This document shows positions 1 to 6,127 of a DNA stretch of 11,633 nucleotides, piece by piece. Under the pieces are notes generated by a model that made no database searches, was not told where the DNA came from, and was given only the letters and a program-made list of their open reading frames with translations. Numbering within the stretch: the first letter of the stretch is position 1; each line of letters opens with the position of its first letter. The position numbers were made by a program, and so were the translations under genes. Origin of the DNA: Clostridia bacterium (GTDB taxonomy: Bacteria; Bacillota; Clostridia; Christensenellales; UBA1242); assembly GCA_028702545.1 (NCBI GenBank), contig JAQVOQ010000031.1:1-11633 (forward strand). Reading direction: 5' to 3'.

Positions 1-434
1 TTAACTGGGTTTAAAACAGGGCCAAAAGCACTGTTTTCGTTAGAACTGCCCATTGCAAACTCATCCATATTGGCTTTTGCTATAATTATTGCGCCCTCAG
101 TTTTCAAGTTTTTAATTACTGTTGCATCATAAATTGCAGTGTAATTTTCTAAAAATTTAGATGAACAGGTATTTAACATGCCATTAACCGAAATATTGTC
201 CTTAACAACAATTGGGATACCAGCCAAAATAGGCAATTGCTCGCCTTTTTGCCTTCTTTTGTCTATTTTTTTAGCTTCTAATAGTGCAACCTCTTTATAA
301 GTTGAATTAAGTGCATTTAAATGCTGTGTTTTATTTATTTGTTCAAAACACGCTTCAACCAATTCTGTGCTAGTTACTTTGCCCTCATGAAGTAGTTTTG
401 AAGCTTCTAGTAAACTTAATTTTGTATAGTCCAT
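1..434 (-). CDS. gatA: Asp-tRNA(Asn)/Glu-tRNA(Gln) amidotransferase subunit A, 3' end cut by window edge
   Basis: GatA is the amidase subunit of the GatCAB complex. It releases ammonia from glutamine, which GatB uses to convert misacylated Glu-tRNA(Gln) or Asp-tRNA(Asn) to the correct aminoacyl-tRNA in the cytoplasm. About 144 residues are present. The start MDYTKLSLLEASKLL is typical, and the amidase-signature core GIPIVVKDNI carries the catalytic lysine at about residue 78. The conserved block MDEFAMGSSNENSAFGP follows near residues 120-137. The reading frame runs off the low-coordinate edge just before the expected glycine/serine-rich loop with the nucleophilic serine, so that residue cannot be checked. 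The ATG at 434 is preceded by AGGAGAG, which begins within the gatC stop codon. The gap to gatC is 9 bp, so the two are co-transcribed and probably translationally coupled. gatB probably follows outside the window. Confidence 0.96.
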   Translation of the reverse strand, partial: MDYTKLSLLEASKLLHEGKVTSTELVEACFEQINKTQHLNALNSTYKEVALLEAKKIDKRRQKGEQLPILAGIPIVVKDNISVNGMLNTCSSKFLENYTAIYDATVIKNLKTEGAIIIAKANMDEFAMGSSNENSAFGPVLNPV

Positions 435-443
435 TACTCTCTC

Positions 444-728
444 CTACTCTATAATTTTTGCAACTGCAAACATACCTTGCTTTGCTTTTGGCGCATTTTT
501 TAACACATCTTCTTGCGACAGCGATGCTTTTATTTCATCTTCTCTTAAATCCGTTTTTGCATCTAGCCCTTCAAGAGTATCAATGACTTCAGCATTGATA
601 CTTTGAATTTCGTCTATATGCTCTAAGGTTTTTGTAAATTCAGCCTTAAAAAACTCTATCTCACTGTCTGTGAAATTAAGCCTGCTTAAATTAGCTAAAT
701 TTTTTACTAAATCTGTTGTAATTTCCAT
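444..728 (-). CDS. gatC: Asp-tRNA(Asn)/Glu-tRNA(Gln) amidotransferase subunit C
   Basis: GatC is the small subunit that wraps around and stabilises the GatA-GatB interface of the tRNA-dependent amidotransferase. The 94-residue product has the usual family length and pattern: an N-terminal ITTDLVKNLANLSRLNF helix, a central helix with FTKTLEHIDEIQSI, the LREDE motif, and a C-terminal block ending APKAKQGMFAVAKIIE, matching the classic APxxxxxxFxVPKVIE tail. I place the start at the ATG (726-728). An upstream in-frame TTG at 729-731 would add one residue, but the AAAGGAA ribosome-binding site sits 8 nt before the ATG and only 5 nt before the TTG. The gene is followed after 9 bp by gatA and preceded by a promoter inside the end of ligA. 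Confidence 0.95.
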   Translation of the reverse strand: MEITTDLVKNLANLSRLNFTDSEIEFFKAEFTKTLEHIDEIQSINAEVIDTLEGLDAKTDLREDEIKASLSQEDVLKNAPKAKQGMFAVAKIIE

Positions 729-756
729 CAAAATATTTCCTTTTTAAATTCGTTTA

Positions 757-785
757 ATTGTAGCATAAAGTTATTTGCTTTTCAA
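757..785 (-). promoter_or_regulatory. Sigma-A-type promoter for gatC-gatA, overlapping the end of ligA
   Basis: On the minus strand there is a -35 box TTGAAA (780-785), a 17-nt spacer and a -10 box TACAAT (757-762), with TGC directly before the -10 box giving an extended -10. The -35 box lies inside the last codons of ligA, and the -10 box lies in the 42-bp gap before the gatC ATG. Spacing and sequence are close to the housekeeping consensus. I infer that the gatCAB genes can be transcribed independently of pcrA-ligA. Confidence 0.7.
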
Positions 786-2747
786 CTCTTTTAACTTTTC
801 TATAAACTCTTTTTCGGTATATACTTTTACATTTAACTCTTTTGCCTTTGTAAGTTTTGAACCGGCATTTTCGCCCGCTACTATAAAGTCTGTATTTTTG
901 CTAACCGTGCTAGTTACATTCGCTCCCATTTTTTCAAGCATTTCGGTTAATTCTTTTCTGCCAAAATTTTCTAAAGTTCCAGTTAACACAATTTTTTTGC
1001 CCCACAGAGCTTTACTATGTCCCGTTTCCTCTTCTTCCTTAATTACAATACCTGAGAATTTTAAATCGTTTATTAGCCAATCGCTAACAGGATTTTTAAA
1101 AAATTCTATTATGTTATCTGCCATTATAGTGCCGACATCATGTAAACTTAAAAGTTCTTCTTTTGTAGCAAACATTAAATTATTTAGGTTTTTAAACTTT
1201 TTAGCCAAATCTTTGCTAGCTTTTGTGCCTATACCCGATATACCTAACGAATAAATAAACTTGTTAAACTCCGGTGTTTTGCTAATTTCTATCGCCTTTA
1301 TAATTTTAGTTGCTTTTTTGTCTTTAAAACCCTCTAATTTTAACAATTCTTCTTTGGTTAATTGATACAAGTCGGAAACGCTTTTTACTCTTAGTTTTTC
1401 ATACATAGCCTCAACAGTTTTTCCGCTTAAACCCTCAATATTCATAGCATCTCGCGAAGCGAAATGCGTAATTCTATCCTTTATTTGCTCTTCGCAATCA
1501 TAAAAATTTCTGCAAAATAAATTTGCTCCATCTTCAACTAAAATACTTCCGCAACTCGGGCAATGAATAGGTTTTTGTATGTCAGTAGACTGTGGAGTTA
1601 GCCTTGCAACGCCTAAAATCTCAGGTATAACCTCGTTGCTTCTTCTAACAAAAACATAACTATGAGTTTTTATTTGTTTTCTTAAAATATCGCCATAATT
1701 GTTTAGAGTAGCGCGCCTTACGGTTGCCCCCGCTAACTCAACTGGCTCTAAAATTGCAATCGGTGTAATTTTTCCCGTTCTACCGACTTGCCAAACAACA
1801 TCTTTTAATTTTGTAGAAAGCTCCTCTGCTGCAAACTTATAGGCTATTGCCCAGCGCGGAAATTTTGCCGTATAGCCTAAATCTGTTCTTTCTGCAATAT
1901 CGTTAAGCTTTAGTACTACGCCATCGGTTAAAATATCTAATTCGCCTTTGTTTTTGCCTATTAATTCAACTTGTTTTTTAATACTTTTAAAATCTGAATA
2001 CAAATTAAATTCTTTTGCAACTAAAAACCTATTTTGTTTTAAAAATTCATATTCTTCTTGTTGAGAGACAAAATTTTTGCCTTCAATATAGCTTATCGTA
2101 TAAACAATAACATCTAAGTTTCTTGTAGCTGTTACTTTTGGGTCAAGATTACGAATAGCGCCCGCTACTGCGTTCCTTGCATTTTTTAGGGGGTCAGTGG
2201 CAGTTTTGTTATATTTTTTAAGGTTACTAAGACTCATTATACCCTCACCCTGCACGATTAACTCGCCCTCAAAATCAATTTTTAGAGGTACTGTTTTAAT
2301 GGTTTTTACTTGCTCTGTAACATTTTCGCCAATACTACCGTTACCCCTAGTTGCCGCTGTTAATAATTTGCCATTTTTATAAGTAAGGCTAATAGTTAGC
2401 CCATCATATTTATGTTCTAATGAAAACTTTGCATCGCTAACTTTTTCTTTAATGTCGTTTACCCATTCTTCAAGTTCTTTAAAGTTTGTACATTTATTAA
2501 GACTATATAAATTAATTTTGTGCGTATGTTTTTTAAAACCTGTCAAAATATCGCCCCCAACGCGTTTTGTTGGCGAATTACTTAAAACAGTCCCGCTAAT
2601 TTTTTCTAAATTCATTAATTCATCATACAACTTGTCCCACTCTGCGTCGCTAATAGTAGGAGTATCTAATGAATAATAATTATAATTATGATGAGTTATT
2701 TGATCAATAAGTTCATTCATATGAGATAAAATTTGTTTATCGTTCAT
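771..2747 (-). CDS. ligA: NAD(+)-dependent DNA ligase LigA
   Basis: LigA seals nicks in DNA during replication and repair using NAD+ as adenylate donor. The 658 residues show the full domain order. The domain Ia segment (residues 1-60) comes first, then the adenylation site KYDG with the adenylated lysine at 113. The adenylation-domain blocks RNAVAGAIRNLDP (191-203), TDGVVLKL (274-281) and PRWAIAYKF (297-305) follow, then the OB fold with GRTGKITP (322-329). A four-cysteine zinc finger (C396, C399, C412, C418), helix-hairpin-helix repeats (about 430-565) and a C-terminal BRCT domain starting near LWGKKIVLTGTL complete it. Domain Ia has SDAEWD where most relatives have SDAEYD, and the usual PMLSLD-like block reads INLYSLN. 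I believe such variants occur in Clostridia. The Shine-Dalgarno AAGGGG overlaps the pcrA stop, with a 9-bp gap, so it is coupled to pcrA. Confidence 0.97.
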   Translation of the reverse strand: MNDKQILSHMNELIDQITHHNYNYYSLDTPTISDAEWDKLYDELMNLEKISGTVLSNSPTKRVGGDILTGFKKHTHKINLYSLNKCTNFKELEEWVNDIKEKVSDAKFSLEHKYDGLTISLTYKNGKLLTAATRGNGSIGENVTEQVKTIKTVPLKIDFEGELIVQGEGIMSLSNLKKYNKTATDPLKNARNAVAGAIRNLDPKVTATRNLDVIVYTISYIEGKNFVSQQEEYEFLKQNRFLVAKEFNLYSDFKSIKKQVELIGKNKGELDILTDGVVLKLNDIAERTDLGYTAKFPRWAIAYKFAAEELSTKLKDVVWQVGRTGKITPIAILEPVELAGATVRRATLNNYGDILRKQIKTHSYVFVRRSNEVIPEILGVARLTPQSTDIQKPIHCPSCGSILVEDGANLFCRNFYDCEEQIKDRITHFASRDAMNIEGLSGKTVEAMYEKLRVKSVSDLYQLTKEELLKLEGFKDKKATKIIKAIEISKTPEFNKFIYSLGISGIGTKASKDLAKKFKNLNNLMFATKEELLSLHDVGTIMADNIIEFFKNPVSDWLINDLKFSGIVIKEEEETGHSKALWGKKIVLTGTLENFGRKELTEMLEKMGANVTSTVSKNTDFIVAGENAGSKLTKAKELNVKVYTEKEFIEKLKELKSK

Positions 2748-2756
2748 ATATTCCCC

Positions 2757-4970
2757 TTAAAGAATGGTTAATGGTGCAAAATTAAGTGCTAAAATTTTTG
2801 TACCGTAGCCTTCAAAATGAATATTTGCAGTTCTAGTTTCTGGCGCACCGCTAACGCTTATTACAACTCCTGCACCAAACTTTGGATGCACGACATTATC
2901 GTTTACTTTTAGTTTATTTACAAGCTCTTTAACATCTGTTTTTACTGTTGTAACATCTTTAATTTGGATAGGCAAAATAATTTCTTTTCTACTATTTAAT
3001 TTAAAAGTTTCAGCTTCCCCTTGTTCGTTGTAAACAGTAATATCATTTTTATTTTCTATTAAATCAGCTTCTTTTAAAAATCTGCTAGGTTGCATATATT
3101 TTTTGTCGCCATATAAAAAGCGTTGTTGAGCATTAGTAATATATAGCCTTTCTTCCGCCCTTGTAATTGCAACATACATAAGTCTGCGCTCTTCTTCAAT
3201 ATCGGAATCCGATGTGTCTTTTCGTTTTAGCGGAAAAATATTTTCCTCGCATCCTACTATAAACACAACTTTAAATTCTAACCCTTTAACGCTGTGAACA
3301 GTCGCCAGGGTTACTAAATTTTTAGTATCATCATAATCATCAATATCGCTCGTCAAACTAACGCTTTGCAAATATTCTTCCAAACCGCTGTTTTTGTTAT
3401 TTTTTTGATATTCATTAGCTGAGCTAACAAGCTCCGATAAGTTATATAATCTGTTAATGTTTTCTTCACTGCCAGAGCTATATGCATCTTTAATGCCTGT
3501 AATATCAATAACATATTCTAAAAATTCTGATAAGGATAACTCTTTGCTTTTTATAATTAAAGAGTTAATTATTGCCTTAAAACTCAAAAATTTTGACAGT
3601 GCACTTTTGCTTAAAGGTGAATTGTTATCAAATCTTAAAATTGTATCTAGTGGACTTTCATTTTCCTGCATATTGTCTTTTAAATTATGCAGTGCCACTT
3701 CTCCTATACCACGCTTAGGAAAGTTAATAACTCTATTAAAACTGCTAGTATCTTTTGGGTTTACAATAAGTTTTAGATAAGCTAGCAAATTTTTAATTTC
3801 TGCTCTATCATAAAACTTCATTCCACCAAAAACTTTATACGGAAGGTTATATTCTAAAAACTTTTCCTCTATATGCCTAGTTAATGCATTTAGCCTCATT
3901 AAAACGGCAATATCAGAATATTTATAGCCGTTATATCTTACTAAATTATAGATGTGCTCTGCTACAAAATTTGCCTCATAACGCTCAGTAAATTGGCTTT
4001 TGTATTCAACTCTAACACCTTCATCTTTTTCTGTCCACAGTTTCTTTTCCAGCCTAGAAACATTATTTTTTATTATCTTATTAGCTAGGTCAACAATTTT
4101 TTTAGTAGACCTATAATTTTGCTCTAATTTTATAATCGTTACGGGAGAATAATCATTAGTAAATTTAAAAATATGACCTGCATTTGCCCCGCGCCAAGTG
4201 TATATACATTGGTCCTCATCGCCTACTACAAACACATTTTTATGTTTTTCGCCTAACAGTTCAACAAGGTCATATTGTACCGCGTTAGTGTCTTGAAATT
4301 CGTCTATATGAATGTATTCAAACTTGTTTTGATAATACTCTTTAATATCTGGGTTTTCTATTAATAATTTGTAAGTGTAAGTTAGTAAGCTATCAAAATC
4401 TAACGCATTATTTGCATTCATTATTTGCTCATATTTTTGCATTAAATTTATTATTGTTGCACTGTCAGAATAGTAAGAGATATGTTGCTCATATTCGCCA
4501 AAAGTCATATTTTGATTTTTGCGTTCTGATATGTGCCAATTAATTTTAGATAAGTAATCATCATCTTCAATTTTTTGTTCAGCTATTAGCGTTTTTAAAA
4601 TACGCTCTCTGTCTGTCGTATCATAAATTGAAAAATTTGTGGTATAGCCATGAAAACGCTCAATATTGCGATTTTGCCTAAGTATCTGCACGCACATTGA
4701 GTGAAAAGTATATATCCAAACACTATTAGCTTTATCATTTTTTATTAGCGAAATAACGCGCTCCTTCATTTCAGCGGCGGCTTTGTTAGTAAAAGTTACT
4801 GCTAAAATGTTATAAGGCTCAACGCCTGAATCAATTAAGTGTGCTATGCGATAAGTAAGTACGCGAGTTTTACCGCTTCCAGCACCAGCTGTAACCAAAA
4901 CCGCACCTTTAGTTGCTAAAACTGCTTTTTTTTGTTCATTATTTAGGTCGTTTAGGTTAATTGTTGACAT
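2757..4970 (-). CDS. pcrA: ATP-dependent 3'-5' DNA helicase, UvrD/PcrA family
   Basis: This is a superfamily 1A helicase that translocates 3'-5' on single-stranded DNA and acts in repair, plasmid replication and removal of RecA filaments or stalled RNA polymerase. The 737 residues carry the helicase motifs in order: Q motif LNNEQKKAV (9-17), Walker A TAGAGSGKT (27-35), motif Ia AVTFTNKAAAEM (57-68), Walker B DEFQDTN (223-229), motif III GDEDQCIYTWRGAN (250-263), motif IV EQNYRS (283-288), motif V ATVHSVKGLEF (556-566) and motif VI YVAITRAEERL (599-609). The C-terminus VNDNVVHPKFGAGVV is the Tudor-like module of PcrA that binds RNA polymerase in Bacillus. Motif III has DEDQCIYTW where DDDQSIYGW is commoner. 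ATG at 4970 follows AAAGGA at good spacing. ligA follows directly, a pairing common in Firmicutes. Confidence 0.96.
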   Translation of the reverse strand: MSTINLNDLNNEQKKAVLATKGAVLVTAGAGSGKTRVLTYRIAHLIDSGVEPYNILAVTFTNKAAAEMKERVISLIKNDKANSVWIYTFHSMCVQILRQNRNIERFHGYTTNFSIYDTTDRERILKTLIAEQKIEDDDYLSKINWHISERKNQNMTFGEYEQHISYYSDSATIINLMQKYEQIMNANNALDFDSLLTYTYKLLIENPDIKEYYQNKFEYIHIDEFQDTNAVQYDLVELLGEKHKNVFVVGDEDQCIYTWRGANAGHIFKFTNDYSPVTIIKLEQNYRSTKKIVDLANKIIKNNVSRLEKKLWTEKDEGVRVEYKSQFTERYEANFVAEHIYNLVRYNGYKYSDIAVLMRLNALTRHIEEKFLEYNLPYKVFGGMKFYDRAEIKNLLAYLKLIVNPKDTSSFNRVINFPKRGIGEVALHNLKDNMQENESPLDTILRFDNNSPLSKSALSKFLSFKAIINSLIIKSKELSLSEFLEYVIDITGIKDAYSSGSEENINRLYNLSELVSSANEYQKNNKNSGLEEYLQSVSLTSDIDDYDDTKNLVTLATVHSVKGLEFKVVFIVGCEENIFPLKRKDTSDSDIEEERRLMYVAITRAEERLYITNAQQRFLYGDKKYMQPSRFLKEADLIENKNDITVYNEQGEAETFKLNSRKEIILPIQIKDVTTVKTDVKELVNKLKVNDNVVHPKFGAGVVISVSGAPETRTANIHFEGYGTKILALNFAPLTIL

Positions 4971-4997
4971 ATTATTTTCCTTTTAATTTTTAATCTA

Positions 4998-5026
4998 ATT
5001 GTAACATAAATTTAATGTTTTAACAA
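4998..5026 (-). promoter_or_regulatory. Sigma-A-type promoter for pcrA-ligA
   Basis: On the minus strand there is TTGTTA (5021-5026), a 17-nt spacer and TACAAT (4998-5003), with TG one base before the -10 box (extended -10, TGTTACAAT). It lies between the upstream terminator (5039-5066) and the pcrA Shine-Dalgarno, leaving a short 5' leader. This makes pcrA the first gene of its own transcription unit. Confidence 0.75.
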
Positions 5027-5038
5027 CCTCTAGCATAC

Positions 5039-5066
5039 AAAAAAAGAGTATTGTTATACTCTTTTT
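5039..5066 (-). terminator. Intrinsic terminator after the 136-residue gene
   Basis: A perfect 11-bp stem (AAAAAGAGTAT with its complement, 5041-5051 and 5056-5066) closes on a 4-nt loop. On the minus strand it ends in a run of seven U residues. It lies 11 bp after the stop codon of the unidentified gene. The plus-strand reading also ends in five U, so it could act in both directions. Confidence 0.85.
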
Positions 5067-5077
5067 GTTTAATATTA

Positions 5078-5488
5078 TTAGCCGTTTAGCATAATTTGTT
5101 CACTATAATATTCATCTTTAATCTTGTTATACTTTTCAGCGATGTCAAATATATAGCGTTGTCTACCAAGTGCATTTAGCGAGTTCATATACTCTTTATC
5201 TGCTAACTGGCTGATAGGATTAATAATTTTGCTGTGATCTAACTCCTTTAAAAAATCTCTAACTTTGTTACAAAACTCTGTTTGACAACTCTCATCAATT
5301 AGTTTAATCGTTATTTGAGCTTTGTTAAAATCATAATTTGAACTAATAAGTGTCATATTTTGATTGTAACTTTGTCCCATTTTTTTAACTAATGAATTTT
5401 GTCCTTGGTAATTTTGCGTTTTCAAACGCTCTTTGGCATTTTTTGCTAGCTGGCGTAAAAAACCAGACTGCGCGGTTTGGTTGCTCAT
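5078..5488 (-). CDS. Protein of unknown function, 136 residues
   Basis: I do not recognise this protein. It is a convincing gene: the ATG at 5488 is preceded by GGGGAGA at 8 nt, it has a -10-like box upstream and a strong terminator 11 bp after its stop. The product is hydrophilic, with no signal peptide or membrane segment. Residues 1-50 are rich in K, N and Q and look basic and flexible. Residues 55-135 look like a compact, mostly helical domain, containing ITIKLIDE (59-66), two cysteines (C68 and C73) and FLKELDHSKIINP. The C-terminal helical stretch has LGRQRYIFDIAEKYNKIKDEY. The two cysteines alone do not make a metal site. It is transcribed alone between the small-RNA-like locus and pcrA, so context says little about function. 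A small lineage-restricted cytoplasmic protein is the safest description. Confidence 0.8.
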   Translation of the reverse strand: MSNQTAQSGFLRQLAKNAKERLKTQNYQGQNSLVKKMGQSYNQNMTLISSNYDFNKAQITIKLIDESCQTEFCNKVRDFLKELDHSKIINPISQLADKEYMNSLNALGRQRYIFDIAEKYNKIKDEYYSEQIMLNG

Positions 5489-5532
5489 AGAAATAATCTC
5501 CCCTTTTGTTTTTTTAATATTTAACCAAAGAA

Positions 5533-5538
5533 ATTATA
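5533..5538 (-). promoter_or_regulatory. Probable -10 box for the 136-residue gene
   Basis: A perfect TATAAT on the minus strand lies about 45 nt before the ATG and 29 nt before the Shine-Dalgarno. No good -35 box sits at 16-18 nt; the nearest TTGATT is 22 nt upstream. The -10 assignment is therefore tentative and may depend on an activator or a different start point. Confidence 0.4.
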
Positions 5539-5695
5539 TAACATATTCATCAACTTTTTTAATCAAGTACAAAAATAGTGTTAAATAACGACAAATCGTC
5601 AAAAAGCAACAAAAAGCATTAAAAATTAACAGACTTTTTATACATATTTTTTAATAAATATACATACACTAAATGTTTAAAAACTCAGTATTTGC

Positions 5696-5750
5696 TTATC
5701 TATTCTCAAAAATAGTCAAGATTAGGGAAACATTATGACTATATAGATAA
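5696..5750. repeat. 55-bp imperfect inverted repeat (long hairpin)
   Basis: Two nested perfect stems are visible: TTATCTAT (5696-5703) with ATAGATAA (5743-5750), 8 bp, and ATAGTCA (5712-5718) with TGACTAT (5736-5742), 7 bp. An 8-nt one-sided bulge (5704-5711) separates them, and the loop is 17 nt. It starts 3 bp beyond the terminator of repeat copy A. No U-run follows it on the minus strand, so it is not a standard terminator there. It could be a structured RNA, a protein-binding palindrome, or a remnant of a miniature element. Confidence 0.7.
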
Positions 5751-5753
5751 AAC

Positions 5754-5781
5754 AAAAAACACATCGTTTAAAATGTGTTTT
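5754..5781 (-). terminator. Intrinsic terminator of repeat copy A
   Basis: On the minus strand a 9-bp stem, AAAACACAT with ATGTGTTTT, closes on an 8-nt loop and ends in a run of six U residues. It is identical to the terminator of copy B and forms the end of the repeated unit, which gives the repeat a clear transcriptional direction. Confidence 0.75.
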
Positions 5782-5888
5782 GATTACTAATAAATAGTAG
5801 TTTATAAGGTTTTGAATTTTAGTAAATTTCAAGGCTCGGCTTGTGTTTTAAGACAGGAGCTTAGTTGCCTAAGTGGCTTGTTTAAAAT
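5754..5888 (-). repeat. Direct repeat copy A, 135 bp
   Basis: Matches copy B (5955-6089) at 131 of 135 positions with no gaps, offset 201 bp. The four differences are at 5814, 5840, 5876 and 5879. The match stops abruptly at both ends. Within each copy the 9-mer GTTTAAAAT occurs twice (here 5766-5774 and 5880-5888), once in the terminator loop and once at the 5' boundary of the unit. Confidence 0.95.
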
Positions 5889-5914
5889 ATAAAAAATAGA
5901 TTATGCTTATTTAA

Positions 5915-5944
5915 ATTACAAAAAAAGCCGTTAAATTGTGTCAA
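5915..5944 (-). promoter_or_regulatory. Promoter between the two repeat copies, driving copy A
   Basis: On the minus strand a perfect TTGACA -35 box (5939-5944) is followed by an 18-nt spacer and TGTAAT (5915-5920, five of six matches to TATAAT). It lies in the 66-bp spacer between the copies, just after the copy B terminator, and points into copy A. It supports copy A being a separate transcript. Confidence 0.65.
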
Positions 5945-5954
5945 ATTCAAATTT

Positions 5955-5982
5955 AAAAAACACATCGTTTAAAATGTGTTTT
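5955..5982 (-). terminator. Intrinsic terminator of repeat copy B; first terminator after rpsU
   Basis: Same 9-bp stem and 8-nt loop as the copy A terminator, followed by six U residues on the minus strand. I see no other terminator between the rpsU stop and this point, so it probably also ends the rpsU transcript. Confidence 0.75.
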
Positions 5983-6089
5983 GATTACTAATAAATAGTA
6001 GTTTATAAGGTTTTAAATTTTAGTAAATTTCAAGGCTCGGTTTGTGTTTTAAGACAGGAGCTTAGTTGCCTAAGTGACTGGTTTAAAAT
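5955..6089 (-). repeat. Direct repeat copy B, 135 bp; candidate rpsU 3'-UTR small RNA
   Basis: The 97% identical partner of copy A, starting 38 bp after the rpsU stop codon. It keeps the CUUAG-GCAA-CUAAG hairpin, the CUCCU segment and the terminator. The change at 6015 turns a G-C into a G-U pair in the UUGAA hairpin, keeping it paired, while the change at 6041 weakens the competing CAAG/CUUG stem. I find no clear promoter between rpsU and this copy, so it is most simply the 3' untranslated end of the rpsU message, from which a small RNA could be cut. Confidence 0.6.
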
Positions 6090-6127
6090 GCAAGACAGTA
6101 ACGCAGAAATTTTCAAAATTTAGAAGC

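Larger units (their letters stand above)
5754..5908 (-). ncRNA. Candidate small RNA A (repeat copy A with its own promoter)
   Basis: Inferred transcript of about 155 nt, starting a few bases after the TGTAAT -10 box (5915-5920) and ending at the terminator (5754-5781). Elements visible on the minus strand, in order: hairpin CUUAG-GCAA-CUAAG with a GNRA tetraloop; a segment containing CUCCU, complementary to a Shine-Dalgarno; a possible CAAG/CUUG stem that competes with the next one; a UUGAA/UUCAA hairpin extended by three pairs past an A-A mismatch; a UACUA/UAGUA hairpin; and the terminator. It has no open reading frame with a ribosome-binding site. I do not recognise it as tmRNA, 6S, SRP RNA, RNase P or a common riboswitch. 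The exact 5' end is a guess. Confidence 0.5.
5489..6127. other. 639-bp non-coding region between rpsU and the 136-residue gene
   Basis: This is the only gap over 300 bp. No open reading frame of useful length with a ribosome-binding site is visible on either strand. In the direction of transcription it holds repeat copy B (6089-5955) directly after rpsU, a promoter-like element (5944-5915), repeat copy A (5888-5754), a long inverted repeat (5750-5696), and then about 200 bp of very AT-rich sequence (5695-5489). In that last part I see only a small CGA-type hairpin (around 5588-5600) and the presumed promoter of the next gene. Confidence 0.8.

Noticed and set aside
729..731. TTG start codon for gatC one codon upstream of the ATG
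   Set aside because: The spacing to the ribosome-binding site favours the ATG at 726-728, and GatC proteins do not need the extra residue.
775..1254. 159-residue plus-strand open frame opposite ligA, and similar plus-strand frames opposite other genes (for example 10918-11451)
   Set aside because: They are antisense to well-identified genes, show no family resemblance and lack convincing ribosome-binding sites. Long antisense frames are expected shadows of AT-rich coding DNA.
5754..6089. CRISPR array or transposable element explanation for the repeats
   Set aside because: There are only two copies of 135 bp, too long and too few for CRISPR. There are no terminal inverted repeats, no target-site duplication flanking the pair, and no transposase. 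The units end in terminators, which fits RNA genes better.
5754..6089. Riboswitch or T-box leader for the 136-residue gene
   Set aside because: The units end in terminators more than 260 bp before the gene, with another promoter-like element in between, and I find no known aptamer core or T-box sequence.
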